Below are positions 33,316 to 40,428 of a stretch of DNA of 40,428 bases, piece after piece; the stretch's first letter is position 1; every line of letters begins with the position of its first letter. The notes beneath the pieces were generated by a model, which did no database searches, was not told the DNA's origin, and saw only the letters and a program-made list of their open reading frames with translations. The position numbers and the translations under genes are program-made. This stretch comes from an uncultured bacterium (GTDB lineage Bacteria > Spirochaetota > Leptospiria > Turneriellales > Turneriellaceae): positions 1-40,428 of the forward strand of contig CALHRC010000034.1 of assembly GCA_938038265.1 (NCBI GenBank), in the 5' to 3' direction.

Positions 33316-33425
33316 CATAGGCACTTAAAGCTTGGTGTTCAGCCAAGTCGCCTCACACCACACGGGGAATCGTTGGGTGGTTACTGGTACAGAAGTGTAA
33401 GCGGGTATTAGGTTGGCTAAAACAC

Positions 33426-33845
33426 TTAATCTGCTTTAATGACTAGCTCGCCGGAGACTTTGACATCCCCAGCTTCGTTAGCGGCCTGTACGGCAACGGT
33501 AATCAATTTTTCTCCGTTTTCTTCTTTTTTCTTTTTTACCTTTCCAGTCATTACCAAGGTTTCGCCGGGCAGGGTCATGCCGCGGAATTTAACACCAAAC
33601 CATTTGATCTGTAGGGGGTGCGCCCAGTTACTGCACATGCGTCCCACTTGTGCCATGACATACATACCATGCGCAATGGTACCGTTTAATCCTACTGATC
33701 TGGCAAATTCAGCGTCGTTATGGATGGGATTAAAATCGCCTGAAGCGCCGGCATAGCGCACTAAATCCATTTGGGTAATGGGACCACATTTAAGGGAAGG
33801 TATCTCCATTCCCTCATCGACTGCGTTAAACACGATTCTCTGCAT
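33426..33845 (-). CDS. MaoC-family dehydratase, HadB-like
   Basis: This 139-residue hot-dog fold protein carries the hydratase motif YAGASGDFNPIHNDAEFARSVG (about 30-51), with the catalytic Asp and His, then GTIAHGMYVMAQVGRM. It follows the HadA-like gene after 23 bases with AAGGAG ahead of its ATG, so the two form an operon. In Mycobacterium-type pairs HadB is the active half of the 3-hydroxyacyl-ACP dehydratase; the same pairing is inferred here, acting in fatty-acid elongation or in enoyl-CoA hydration. The Lys-rich segment KVKKKKEENGEK is a surface loop. Confidence 0.88.
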   Translation of the reverse strand: MQRIVFNAVDEGMEIPSLKCGPITQMDLVRYAGASGDFNPIHNDAEFARSVGLNGTIAHGMYVMAQVGRMCSNWAHPLQIKWFGVKFRGMTLPGETLVMTGKVKKKKEENGEKLITVAVQAANEAGDVKVSGELVIKAD

Positions 33846-33868
33846 TTTTTTCTCCTTAAAGAAACAAA

Positions 33869-34312
33869 TCAGTCAGGGCGGATCACTATGGCCATTTCTG
33901 ATTCAATGTAGGGCACGCCATTTTCATCGGCAAACACTCCCTTAAAGGTGGCCATATTCATTTTCCCGGTTTTGACATCGATGACCTCCATACGGCAATG
34001 TACGGTGGTGCCGGGGTAGATGGGGCGGTGGTAAGTGTATTCTTCTTTTAGGTGCAGCAATTTTTTGACATCAATACCAAGCGCTTCCAGGTCAGTCCAG
34101 AATTTTGGATAACCCCAGAAGGTAAATGCTGTCTGGAAGGTGAGCGGTACCGGGGTATCTGAAAATCCTGCTGCTTGGGCTGCGGATTGGTCAAGGTAGA
34201 TGGGGTTGGTTTCACCAATTGCCAGACAAAATTCTCTCACCTTGCCGCGCTCCACATGAAAGGTAAAGGGGGCGAGTTTTTTGCCTACAATGTCTTTATT
34301 TAATTCTGCCAT
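33869..34312 (-). CDS. MaoC-like N-terminal domain protein, HadA-like
   Basis: This 147-residue protein has the FAS1-type MaoC-like N-terminal dehydratase domain: VGKKLAPFTFHVERGKVREFCLAIGETNPIYLD, then VPLTFQTAFTFWG and EEYTYHRPIYPGTTVHCRMEVIDVKTGK. The hydratase motif is modified (GETNPIYLD in place of GDxNPIH), as expected for the stabilising subunit of a HadAB-type heterodimer. The partner is the next gene downstream. Start at the ATG 34312 is preceded by GGAAG. A TTGACA box lies about 30 bases upstream (34341-34346 on the minus strand) but without a clear -10. The long gap toward sucA holds candidate RNA element copy 2. Confidence 0.85.
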   Translation of the reverse strand: MAELNKDIVGKKLAPFTFHVERGKVREFCLAIGETNPIYLDQSAAQAAGFSDTPVPLTFQTAFTFWGYPKFWTDLEALGIDVKKLLHLKEEYTYHRPIYPGTTVHCRMEVIDVKTGKMNMATFKGVFADENGVPYIESEMAIVIRPD

Positions 34313-34502
34313 ACTTCCAGTCGAAGTTGTCTGAACATACTGTCAACCATAAGCCATGTAGCATATTCTGGGCGCATGCGCTTAAGTTACGCCGGAGACA
34401 AAACGAAAATGCGTAGTAGTTTGATTTTGGGGCGGCGGGATGAAGGGTCGAGGGCATGGGCGCAAATTATATGAGACGACCAAGCCCGGGGGGAGCCTAA
34501 AA
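34313..34502. other. Intergenic region upstream of the hadA-like gene
   Basis: This is the first half of the 337-base gap between the hadA-like start and the sucA stop, both on the minus strand. It contains a 10-base palindrome, GCGCATGCGC (34372-34381), and a TTGACA on the minus strand at 34341-34346. No gene is visible. The remainder of the gap is element beta copy 2. Confidence 0.4.
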
Positions 34503-34623
34503 TGCCAAGCGTGGCGGCAGGTTTGGGTGCTTGGCACGAAAACCGGTGGCTTAAGCCAGCCGCCACGCGTTGTCCCCTATGGGGACATGGCAGTTGAGGC
34601 GCGGGGGGCGGTTGAGCGCCCCC
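34503..34623 (+). ncRNA. Candidate structured RNA element beta, copy 2
   Basis: Hairpin I is TGCCAAGC (34503-34510) with GCTTGGCA (34529-34536) over an 18-base loop containing GGCAGG. The linker CGAAAACC (34537-34544) continues into GTGGC (34546-34550), which pairs with GCCAC (34562-34566) as hairpin II. Hairpin III is TGTCCCC (34571-34577) with GGGGACA (34581-34587). Hairpin IV is GGGGGCG (34604-34610) with CGCCCCC (34617-34623), 6-base loop. Copy 1 at 14556-14667 has the same order and loop sizes but different hairpin I stem bases. On the minus strand the element sits just after sucA; the conserved single strands read on the plus strand in both copies. Confidence 0.6.
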
Positions 34624-34649
34624 GTATCCAACAAAAAGTTTAGCTGTTG

Positions 34650-37394
34650 TCAGGCCAACGCACGGCGCACTAAGTCTGCTTGTTCAAGTGCATGAACTTT
34701 GGTAAGGCCGGCAGCCGGGCTGGGGCTGGTTTTACGCGCAATACAGACCAGGGGAAACTTGACCGCCTTTTGGGTTTTCTCCCAACGTTCTTTCATAAAA
34801 AACCAGGCGCCCATATTGCGCGGTTCTTCTTGTACCCAATAGACTTCTTTAAGTTTTGGATATTGGGCCACAGCCTCATCGATAAGATCATAACGTAACG
34901 GGTACAGTTGTTCAATGCGGTGGATGGCGATGTTGTAATTTTCACCTTCTTCACGGGCGCGAATTAGGTCATAATAGATTTTCCCGGAGCAGAAGATAAG
35001 GCGGGTGATGTTGCGTTCTTTGGCTGTTTCATCCCCCAAAATATCTTGGAATCTGCCTTTTTCAAGTTCATGAACATAGGAAACCGCTTCAGGCAAACGC
35101 AGCAGACTCTTGGGTGTCATCACAACTAAAGGCTTGCGTACTTTGCGCAGGGCATGGCGGCGCAGCATGTGAAAATACTGGGCTGGGCTTGTCGGATAAC
35201 AGACAATCATATTTTTTTTGGCACAGAGCTGTAGAAAACGCTCTAAGCGGGCAGAGGAATGCTCCGGCCCCTGGCCTTCATAACCATGCGGGAGCAGCAT
35301 AATGAGACCTGAGAGGCGATTCCATTTTACCTCAGAGCTTGAAAGAAACTGGTCGATCACAATTTGTGCGCCGTTGGCAAAATCGCCGAACTGTGCTTCC
35401 CAGATAACCATGTCGCGCGGCGCAGAAAGAGAATAACCATATTCAAAACCCAGCACTGCGTATTCAGAAAGAGGCGAATTGATAATACGCACCCAACCCT
35501 GATCGGGGCTTAGATGAGCGAGGGGACAGTATTTTTCGCCTGTTTGGTAATCAACCAGTACTGCATGACGATGGGAAAAAGTTCCCCGCTCAGCATCCTG
35601 CCCGGAAAAACGGATATTGTATTTCTGCTTTAGCAAAGTGCCAAAAGCCAGCGCTTCGGCCAAAGCCCAGTCGATGGCTTGGTTTTCTTCAATTGCCTTG
35701 CGGCGGTTTTCCAAAAGTTTCACCAGTTTGGGGTGCGGCGAAAATGTATCGGGCAGAGTTGTGATACCGTAAGCTGTCTGAAGCAATTCATCACGGGAGA
35801 CGCCGGTTTCGGGTTCTGTTTTGTCAAAATCACGCGAGAAGCCTTCCCAGATGCCCTGCATGGTATCTACGGTGATCTGTACATTTTTTTCACTGGTTTC
35901 GCGGTATGATGCTTCAAGTGCATCCATGATTTTAGTTTGGATGGCATCTAACTCGCTTTTCGCAATACCGGCCTGTTCTGTTAGAAATTTGCCATAAAGA
36001 GTCACAGTAGTGGGATGTTTCTTAATTATTTCATACATCGTCGGCTGGGTAAACGCTGGCTCATCAGTTTCATTGTGACCCAAACGGCGGTAGCAAATTA
36101 AATCAATGATAACATCCTTCTTGAATTTATGGCGGTACTCCATGGCAAGCTTGATTACACGCATAGCCGCTTCAGGGTCATCGGCATTGACATGAAAAAT
36201 GGGAATCTGAAAGCCTTTCGCCAAGTCGGTGGCGTAAAGTGTAGAGCGTGATTCGTTAGGCAGTGTGGTAAATCCTACCTGGTTATTGATCACAATGTGG
36301 AGGGAGCCGCCGGTAGTAAATCCTTCGAGATACATTAGATTCAGTGTTTCGGCGACCACACCTTGGCCAGTAAAGGCGGCGTCGCCGTGGATTAAAATAC
36401 CCATGAACTTCTCGCGTTTATGATCGCCGTAATAGTTTTGTCTCGCTCGCACTGAACCTAACGCCACAGGGTTTACTGCTTCAAGGTGGCTGGGATTGAA
36501 CATAAGCGACAGCTTTACGTTTTTACCCGATCTCGTGTTGATAATGCTGGAATAACCGAGGTGGTATTTGACATCCGCATTATCGAACGTAACCGCGTCA
36601 GCTTTCTCTTCAAATTCAGCAAAGATTAGGGAGGATGGTTTGCGCATAATATTTTGCAGTACATTGAGGCGCCCTCGGTGGGCCATCCCAATGACAATAC
36701 CTTCCATATTTTGCGCACCGGCATCTTCGATAACCCAATCGAGTAGGGGAATCATGGTCTCGCCACCTTCGAGAGAGAACCGTTTTTTCCCGACATATTT
36801 TTTAGCGAGGAAACGCTCAAAATATTCTGCTGCGAATAATTTTTCATAGATCCGCAACCGCTCTTCGCGGGTGAATTCATACTGGAAACTGCCGGTCTCA
36901 ATGCGATCCTGCAACCACAGGCGTTCGGTATCATCAACAAGGTAATAGTGTTCGCTGCCAATGGTGCCACAATAGATGCGCTCAAACCAGGCGACCACAT
37001 CGCGCAGCTTGGCAATCCCCAAACCAGGCACATTGGTGTCAAATTCAGAATCAAGATCGCTTTCGGAAAGGTGGCGCAGACGATCGTCGATCATCTCTCG
37101 GTTAGGCTTGCTGATACCCAGAGGATCCAGGTTTGCCGCTCGATGCCCCAGACGGCGGTAAGTGTTGAGCAGGTTCTGCACACCCATTTCTTTGAGCAGG
37201 GAAATATCGTCCGCAGCTGCCATTGCTGCCGCAGCTGGTTGGGCGACTGTTGCGTTTAACGTACGGTGGTTTTCCAGAGCACGGAAAAAATCTCCCCATT
37301 CATGGCCGACAGAGTTGTTACTTTGCCGGTATTTCTCGTACATTTCTTCTAAGTAGGCGGCCTGGTCGCCGGTGAGCATGCTGTTGTTGTTCAT
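34650..37394 (-). CDS. sucA: 2-Oxoglutarate dehydrogenase E1 component
   Basis: SucA is the thiamine-diphosphate decarboxylase of the 2-oxoglutarate dehydrogenase complex, a TCA step. The 914-residue protein opens with the E1-type segment QAAYLEEMYEKYRQSNNSVGHEWGDFF. Key motifs are VIGMAHRGRLNVLQNIM, SSIINTRSGKNVKLSLMFNPSHLEAVNPV, HGDAAFTGQGVVAETLNL (cofactor), INNQVGFTT, and in the C-terminal half FGDFANGAQIVIDQFLSSSEVKW and LLPHGYEGQGPEHSSARLERFL. It starts at the ATG 37394 with GAGG upstream. The E2 (sucB) and E3 genes are not in the window. The short insert after residue 48 (VAQPAAAAMAAADD) is low-complexity. It is divergent from the ABC1-kinase gene. Confidence 0.96.
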   Translation of the reverse strand: MNNNSMLTGDQAAYLEEMYEKYRQSNNSVGHEWGDFFRALENHRTLNATVAQPAAAAMAAADDISLLKEMGVQNLLNTYRRLGHRAANLDPLGISKPNREMIDDRLRHLSESDLDSEFDTNVPGLGIAKLRDVVAWFERIYCGTIGSEHYYLVDDTERLWLQDRIETGSFQYEFTREERLRIYEKLFAAEYFERFLAKKYVGKKRFSLEGGETMIPLLDWVIEDAGAQNMEGIVIGMAHRGRLNVLQNIMRKPSSLIFAEFEEKADAVTFDNADVKYHLGYSSIINTRSGKNVKLSLMFNPSHLEAVNPVALGSVRARQNYYGDHKREKFMGILIHGDAAFTGQGVVAETLNLMYLEGFTTGGSLHIVINNQVGFTTLPNESRSTLYATDLAKGFQIPIFHVNADDPEAAMRVIKLAMEYRHKFKKDVIIDLICYRRLGHNETDEPAFTQPTMYEIIKKHPTTVTLYGKFLTEQAGIAKSELDAIQTKIMDALEASYRETSEKNVQITVDTMQGIWEGFSRDFDKTEPETGVSRDELLQTAYGITTLPDTFSPHPKLVKLLENRRKAIEENQAIDWALAEALAFGTLLKQKYNIRFSGQDAERGTFSHRHAVLVDYQTGEKYCPLAHLSPDQGWVRIINSPLSEYAVLGFEYGYSLSAPRDMVIWEAQFGDFANGAQIVIDQFLSSSEVKWNRLSGLIMLLPHGYEGQGPEHSSARLERFLQLCAKKNMIVCYPTSPAQYFHMLRRHALRKVRKPLVVMTPKSLLRLPEAVSYVHELEKGRFQDILGDETAKERNITRLIFCSGKIYYDLIRAREEGENYNIAIHRIEQLYPLRYDLIDEAVAQYPKLKEVYWVQEEPRNMGAWFFMKERWEKTQKAVKFPLVCIARKTSPSPAAGLTKVHALEQADLVRRALA

Positions 37395-37557
37395 GATTAC
37401 CTCGGAAAAGACATCATAAAGTTATGAATAAAGTGGTCTATTGACCACCGAATCATGCAATTCGGACAATTAGCCGGTGCTGTCAACCCTTTGTCGCTTT
37501 TCTTTCCCTAATTGTCAAAAGAGCTTGACTGCAGCCCCACATGGCTGCCATTAAACT
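37395..37557. promoter_or_regulatory. Divergent sucA / ABC1-kinase region with inverted repeats
   Basis: Three inverted repeats are packed into 163 bases: GTGGTC-TATT-GACCAC (37433-37448), GACAATTAG (37465-37473) with CTAATTGTC (37508-37516), and GCAGCC (37531-37536) with GGCTGC (37543-37548). TTGACT (37525-37530) could be a -35 for the kinase, but its -10 is not clear. The GCAGCC stem sits where a ribosome site for the kinase would be. A six-codon frame (37541-37561) ends across the kinase ATG. Confidence 0.45.
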
Positions 37558-38880
37558 ATGACATTATTGGATTCTCTGGGAAATTCTTTTAGCGCCGCAA
37601 GTCGGGTTTTAAACACGATACGCATTTTTGGTAGCCGCGGCGGAGAGCTTTTAACTGCCTTAACTTTACAATCGCCTGAAGCGCCACGGATCTTACGCGA
37701 AACCTTTGAGGAGCTCGGCGCCACCTATATTAAATTAGGCCAACTGATTGCTTCGGCGCCAGGCTTGTTCCCGGAGCCTTATGTCAGAGAAATGCAGCGC
37801 TGCTTTGACCAGGCCAAGCCCCTGCCTTTTCGGGATATCCGTCGGGTACTTGATCGCGAATTCAATAACCGTACCGACGATATCTTTGCCTCAATAGATC
37901 CATCCCCTCTGGCTTCGGCCTCAATTGCACAGGTGCATGCCGCCCGATTACGCAGTGGGGAGGATGTCGTCATCAAAGTGCAGCGACCCGGCATTGAAGA
38001 CATACTCATGGCTGACATGAACTTGATCTTAATCGCTACTTTTCTTTTTGAAAAAATTACTACAAAAAATGGCGCTGGTTTAACTGATATTGTAAAAATG
38101 TTCCAGGAGACAATTGCCGAGGAAATAGATTTTATTCGCGAAAGTGCCAACCTTGAAGAGTTTCGAGACTTTTTGAATTCTATCGGTGAAACCCGGGTAG
38201 TGGCCCCCAAGGTCTATCGCCAGTACACCACCCGCCATGTTCTGACAATGGAGCGTCTCTACGGACGTTCACTTACAGACCTCGGCGCAGTGCGGCGTTA
38301 CAGCGGCAATCCCAAAGAGACGCTGGTCATAGCGCTTAACACTTGGACTTTGTCTCTGATGCACTGCGGTTTTTTTCATGCGGATGTTCACGCAGGCAAT
38401 CTCATGATACTTGAAGATGGACGGGTGGCTTTCATTGACTTTGGAATTGTCGGCCGCATGAGCGAGAAAATCTGGAATTCTCTGCTCGGTCTGGTTCAAG
38501 CTTTGGGCACCGAAGATTACGAACTGATGGCAGAATCTCTGGTTGGCATGAACGCCACGCATGATGCAGTAAACATCCCGCAATTTGCTGCGGAACTAAA
38601 AAAGATTTTTAATGACTTCAGTACATTAGGGGCGCAAGTCGCCAACAACGAAATGTTAGACGAAGACCGACTCAATGAAATGATGATGCACCTCTCAAAT
38701 GTCGCACAGAAAAATGGTCTCAAAATTCCTCGGGAATTTGGTCTGTTATTCAAGCAGATGCTCTACTTTGACAGGTATGTACGTATTCTGGCGCCCGAAA
38801 TGAATCTCGCCACATCGCCTGAATTCCAGCTTGGAAAGCGTCCAATGTTACCTTCTGCTAACTCTAACAAGAAAAAGTAG
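37558..38880 (+). CDS. ABC1/UbiB-family atypical kinase
   Basis: This 440-residue protein is a member of the ABC1/UbiB/ADCK family of atypical kinases. The KxGQ motif is [16 protein letters not shown] (about 61-76), the Ala-rich loop is [14 protein letters not shown], the lysine loop is [10 protein letters not shown], and [11 protein letters not shown] and [10 protein letters not shown] carry the catalytic and metal residues. Family members support quinone synthesis and lipid homeostasis; the target here is unknown. It lacks the two C-terminal membrane helices common in UbiB, ending in a soluble Lys-rich tail. No ubi or men gene is nearby. The ATG has no Shine-Dalgarno and overlaps a six-codon upstream frame. 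Confidence 0.9.
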   Translation: MTLLDSLGNSFSAASRVLNTIRIFGSRGGELLTALTLQSPEAPRILRETFEELGATYIKLGQLIASAPGLFPEPYVREMQRCFDQAKPLPFRDIRRVLDREFNNRTDDIFASIDPSPLASASIAQVHAARLRSGEDVVIKVQRPGIEDILMADMNLILIATFLFEKITTKNGAGLTDIVKMFQETIAEEIDFIRESANLEEFRDFLNSIGETRVVAPKVYRQYTTRHVLTMERLYGRSLTDLGAVRRYSGNPKETLVIALNTWTLSLMHCGFFHADVHAGNLMILEDGRVAFIDFGIVGRMSEKIWNSLLGLVQALGTEDYELMAESLVGMNATHDAVNIPQFAAELKKIFNDFSTLGAQVANNEMLDEDRLNEMMMHLSNVAQKNGLKIPREFGLLFKQMLYFDRYVRILAPEMNLATSPEFQLGKRPMLPSANSNKKK

Positions 38881-38919
38881 TCTGTTTCTGCTATAACCGT
38901 GGCGCAACTGCCATATAAA

Positions 38920-38939
38920 GCCTAAGGGCACCATTAGGC
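38920..38939. terminator. Bidirectional hairpin between ABC1 kinase and folC
   Basis: GCCTAA (38920-38925) pairs with TTAGGC (38934-38939) over an 8-base loop in the 67-base gap between convergent genes. A direct repeat, GGCGCAACT, flanks it at 38901-38909 and 38941-38949, exactly 40 bases apart. The same GCCTAA/TTAGGC stem occurs in the hairpin at 20034-20065. Confidence 0.5.
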
Positions 38940-38947
38940 AGGCGCAA

Positions 38948-40114
38948 CTATTTGAGAGTACTAACAAGCCGGCGGGCTTGCTGATAAAGTTGCATGGTAC
39001 CGCAGAACACATGCACCATCTCGCTGCGCTGTAATAATTTTAAAGTTTCAATTTCTGAAGCGTATCGGCCCCGGTGTAATGTCAGAGATTCGAGCGCTTG
39101 CGGGGTATGACAGCCGGCGATTTTAATATCGGGAAAAATAATTTCATCTGTTCTATTAAGATCAAGCGCGTCAAGCAGCTCCACGGGATCGCGCTCTGTC
39201 ATACAAGAGAAATATATCGCACGCGGAATTCTACCATACTCATGCGCTAAAAGTTCTCGCAGAGATCGCATGCCTGGAGCGTTATGTGCCGCATCGAAAA
39301 TAATATCTGGCTGAAAATTTAATTTCTCAAACCTGCCGATAATAGCAATCTGGTTAACATTTACCTCGCTACCTGCAAAGATAGATAAGGCTGCGGATAC
39401 AAATTCTCGATTTTGCTCTCGGTAATCAGGACTGTTGGGATAATCGGGAAAATAAATTTTCGTCCCTTGTTGCTCGGCTGTCTGAAGAAATATATGCGCT
39501 ACTTCTTTGGGCTGCCGCATGGAAAAAACTTTAGCTCCTGGCTTGATAATACCGGCTTTTTCCCGCGCGATTTCTTCTATTGTGGCACCAAGCACATTCC
39601 TGTGATCCATCCCCACCGGACCGAAAAAAACTGCTGCAGGGTTCACCACGTTAGTAGAATCAAGTCTGCCGCCAAGACCCACTTCGATTACAGCTATAGA
39701 TACTGACTGTTTCTGAAAATGAAGAAAAGCAATCGCGGTTAAAGCGTCAAAGAAACTCAAATGCTCAGCAGCGACATTATGTCTTAACGTTTCAAAACAC
39801 TCAGAAAATTCAGTGTCACTGATCTCCCTGCCATTCACTGAAATTCGCTCGTTTAGTCGTAACAGGTGGGGGGATGTATAGAGACCGACAGTTTCGCCCT
39901 GTTCACGAAAGTAAGACGCCAGCAGGTAACTAATGCTGCCCTTCGCGACAGTACCCCCGACGTGAAATATCCTACCGATATTCTGTGGATTACCGAGCCG
40001 CTCCAAAGCTTTACGCAGAGGCTCGGTTGAATAGGCGCCGGCGCCAAAGCGGCGCGATCTTTCATAGTTATTGCTTTGATAAAAGGCGCAGAACTCACCG
40101 ATAGCGCTGCCCAT
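38948..40114 (-). CDS. folC: Folylpolyglutamate synthase / dihydrofolate synthase (FolC)
   Basis: FolC adds glutamate to folates and often also makes dihydrofolate. The 388-residue protein has the Mur-ligase fold: the P-loop at residues 51-60 (HVGGTVAKGS), LYTSPHLLRLNERISVNG, FFDALTAIAFLHF, IEVGLGGRLDSTNVV, GMDHRNVLGATIEEIAREKAGI, and the C-terminal FDAAHNAPGMRSL. The P-loop departs from the usual GTNGKGS, reading GTVAKGS, though the Lys and Ser are kept. It is shorter than most FolC (about 420). An AAGG stands near the ATG at 40114, five bases after the stop of the upstream gene, so the two are co-transcribed. Confidence 0.92.
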   Translation of the reverse strand: MGSAIGEFCAFYQSNNYERSRRFGAGAYSTEPLRKALERLGNPQNIGRIFHVGGTVAKGSISYLLASYFREQGETVGLYTSPHLLRLNERISVNGREISDTEFSECFETLRHNVAAEHLSFFDALTAIAFLHFQKQSVSIAVIEVGLGGRLDSTNVVNPAAVFFGPVGMDHRNVLGATIEEIAREKAGIIKPGAKVFSMRQPKEVAHIFLQTAEQQGTKIYFPDYPNSPDYREQNREFVSAALSIFAGSEVNVNQIAIIGRFEKLNFQPDIIFDAAHNAPGMRSLRELLAHEYGRIPRAIYFSCMTERDPVELLDALDLNRTDEIIFPDIKIAGCHTPQALESLTLHRGRYASEIETLKLLQRSEMVHVFCGTMQLYQQARRLVSTLK

Positions 40115-40119
40115 TTGCC

Positions 40120-40428
40120 TTACCGTTGTTCTGGAAAGCGACGTTTTTGTAATTCTGCAGTCCAGCGCTTGAGTTCATACAAATTGTCTTTATTCTTACG
40201 AATTTGCTGCATGATATAATCAATTTCATTTAATTCACGCGTCGATTCTGAAAGCGAAGGATCATTATCGGGATTGTAACTATCCACAAAAAATAAATGA
40301 TGTAATGTTGAACTAAATTCACCGCTGCGTTTATCGCGGCAGCGAATATGCAGGTAGTAACTTCCGGGTTTTAATTTAGCTACCAATGAAGCGCGACCAT
40401 CTTTCGCCAAATTAAGCGGTTTCACCGG
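40120..40428 (-). CDS. C-terminal part of a gene cut by the window end
   Basis: About 102 residues are visible; the frame is open at the window edge, so the start lies outside. The visible GTG at 40425 is probably an internal Val codon. The segment begins with a beta-sandwich-like stretch (LKPGSYYLHIRCRDKRSGEFS...HHLFFVDSYNPDNDP), followed by a charged helix to the end (ELNEIDYIMQQIRKNKDNLYELKRW). The strand pattern is like the extracellular repeats of large surface or sensor proteins, but too little is seen for a function. FolC follows after 5 bases. Confidence 0.7.
   Translation of the reverse strand, partial: PVKPLNLAKDGRASLVAKLKPGSYYLHIRCRDKRSGEFSSTLHHLFFVDSYNPDNDPSLSESTRELNEIDYIMQQIRKNKDNLYELKRWTAELQKRRFPEQR

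Noticed and set aside
33211-33411. 66-residue frame in the gap after purL
   Set aside because: It overlaps repeat block alpha, lacks a ribosome site, and the same block elsewhere is not open in the matching frame.
34440-34643. 67-residue frame over element beta copy 2
   Set aside because: It runs through the conserved hairpins; the other copy does not keep the frame, and pairing rather than codons explains the conservation.
1-40428. tRNA genes, CRISPR arrays, insertion sequences
   Set aside because: No T-arm consensus with a matching acceptor stem, no regularly spaced direct repeats, and no transposase or integrase motif were seen by eye.

Overview
The window is a gene-dense stretch of a bacterial chromosome of moderate GC. 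It has no rRNA, tRNA, CRISPR array, transposase or phage gene that I can see. The gene content suggests a Leptospira-like spirochaete. It is rich in lipoproteins with loose lipoboxes, in TPR/NHL/vWA envelope proteins, in DUF4398/LysM-type helical envelope proteins, in an MBL-fold/cyclic-nucleotide-binding fusion and in STAS regulators. These sit among ordinary housekeeping genes (rho, secA, gltA, sucA, purL, ppk1, thiG, hisI, folC). The lineage is inferred from protein style, not from a marker gene.

Layout. 1-2.4 kb: an unrecognised basic protein, then a lipoprotein translationally coupled to thiG. 2.4-6.5 kb: a two-gene operon of large TPR envelope proteins (TPR-NHL-vWA, then TPR with CsgG-like and FlgT-C-like regions). 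6.5-11.5 kb, minus strand: a GerMN protein, a small lipoprotein, rho, a LysM protein with helical repeats, and a STAS protein with its own promoter. 11.6-14.3 kb, minus strand: a metallo-beta-lactamase/double cNMP-binding protein with a good sigma70-type promoter, then an orphan HisI-like protein. 14.8-17.1 kb, plus strand: two small helical envelope proteins and citrate synthase. 17.1-21.2 kb, minus strand: secA without the usual zinc tail, a hairpin-rich gap, and an M23 lipoprotein. 21.3-27.7 kb: ppk1, a membrane-anchored SRPBCC protein, an M16 protein lacking its zinc ligands, a membrane M23 peptidase and a GT2 glycosyltransferase. 27.7-33 kb, plus strand: two coupled methyltransferases, a ParB-HTH-like protein and purL. 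33.4-40.4 kb: a hadA/hadB-like MaoC pair, sucA, an ABC1/UbiB-like kinase, folC and the tail of a further gene.

The most unusual signal is in the longer intergenic gaps. One block (14556-14667 and 34503-34623) occurs twice with the same succession of hairpins. The stems of the first hairpin differ in sequence but keep pairing, and conserved single-stranded linkers lie between the hairpins. This is the pattern expected of a selected RNA structure. A second block (14471-14531 and 33257-33315) is also shared, with 28 of 30 bases identical over its core. The gap at 14315-14807 carries both blocks in tandem. I do not recognise either as a known RNA family. They are the best candidates here for an undescribed element.

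Functionally the region mixes envelope maintenance (two M23 peptidases, LysM, GerMN, TPR/vWA, secA), central metabolism (gltA and sucA of the TCA cycle) and signalling (STAS, cNMP-binding). No single pathway unites it.
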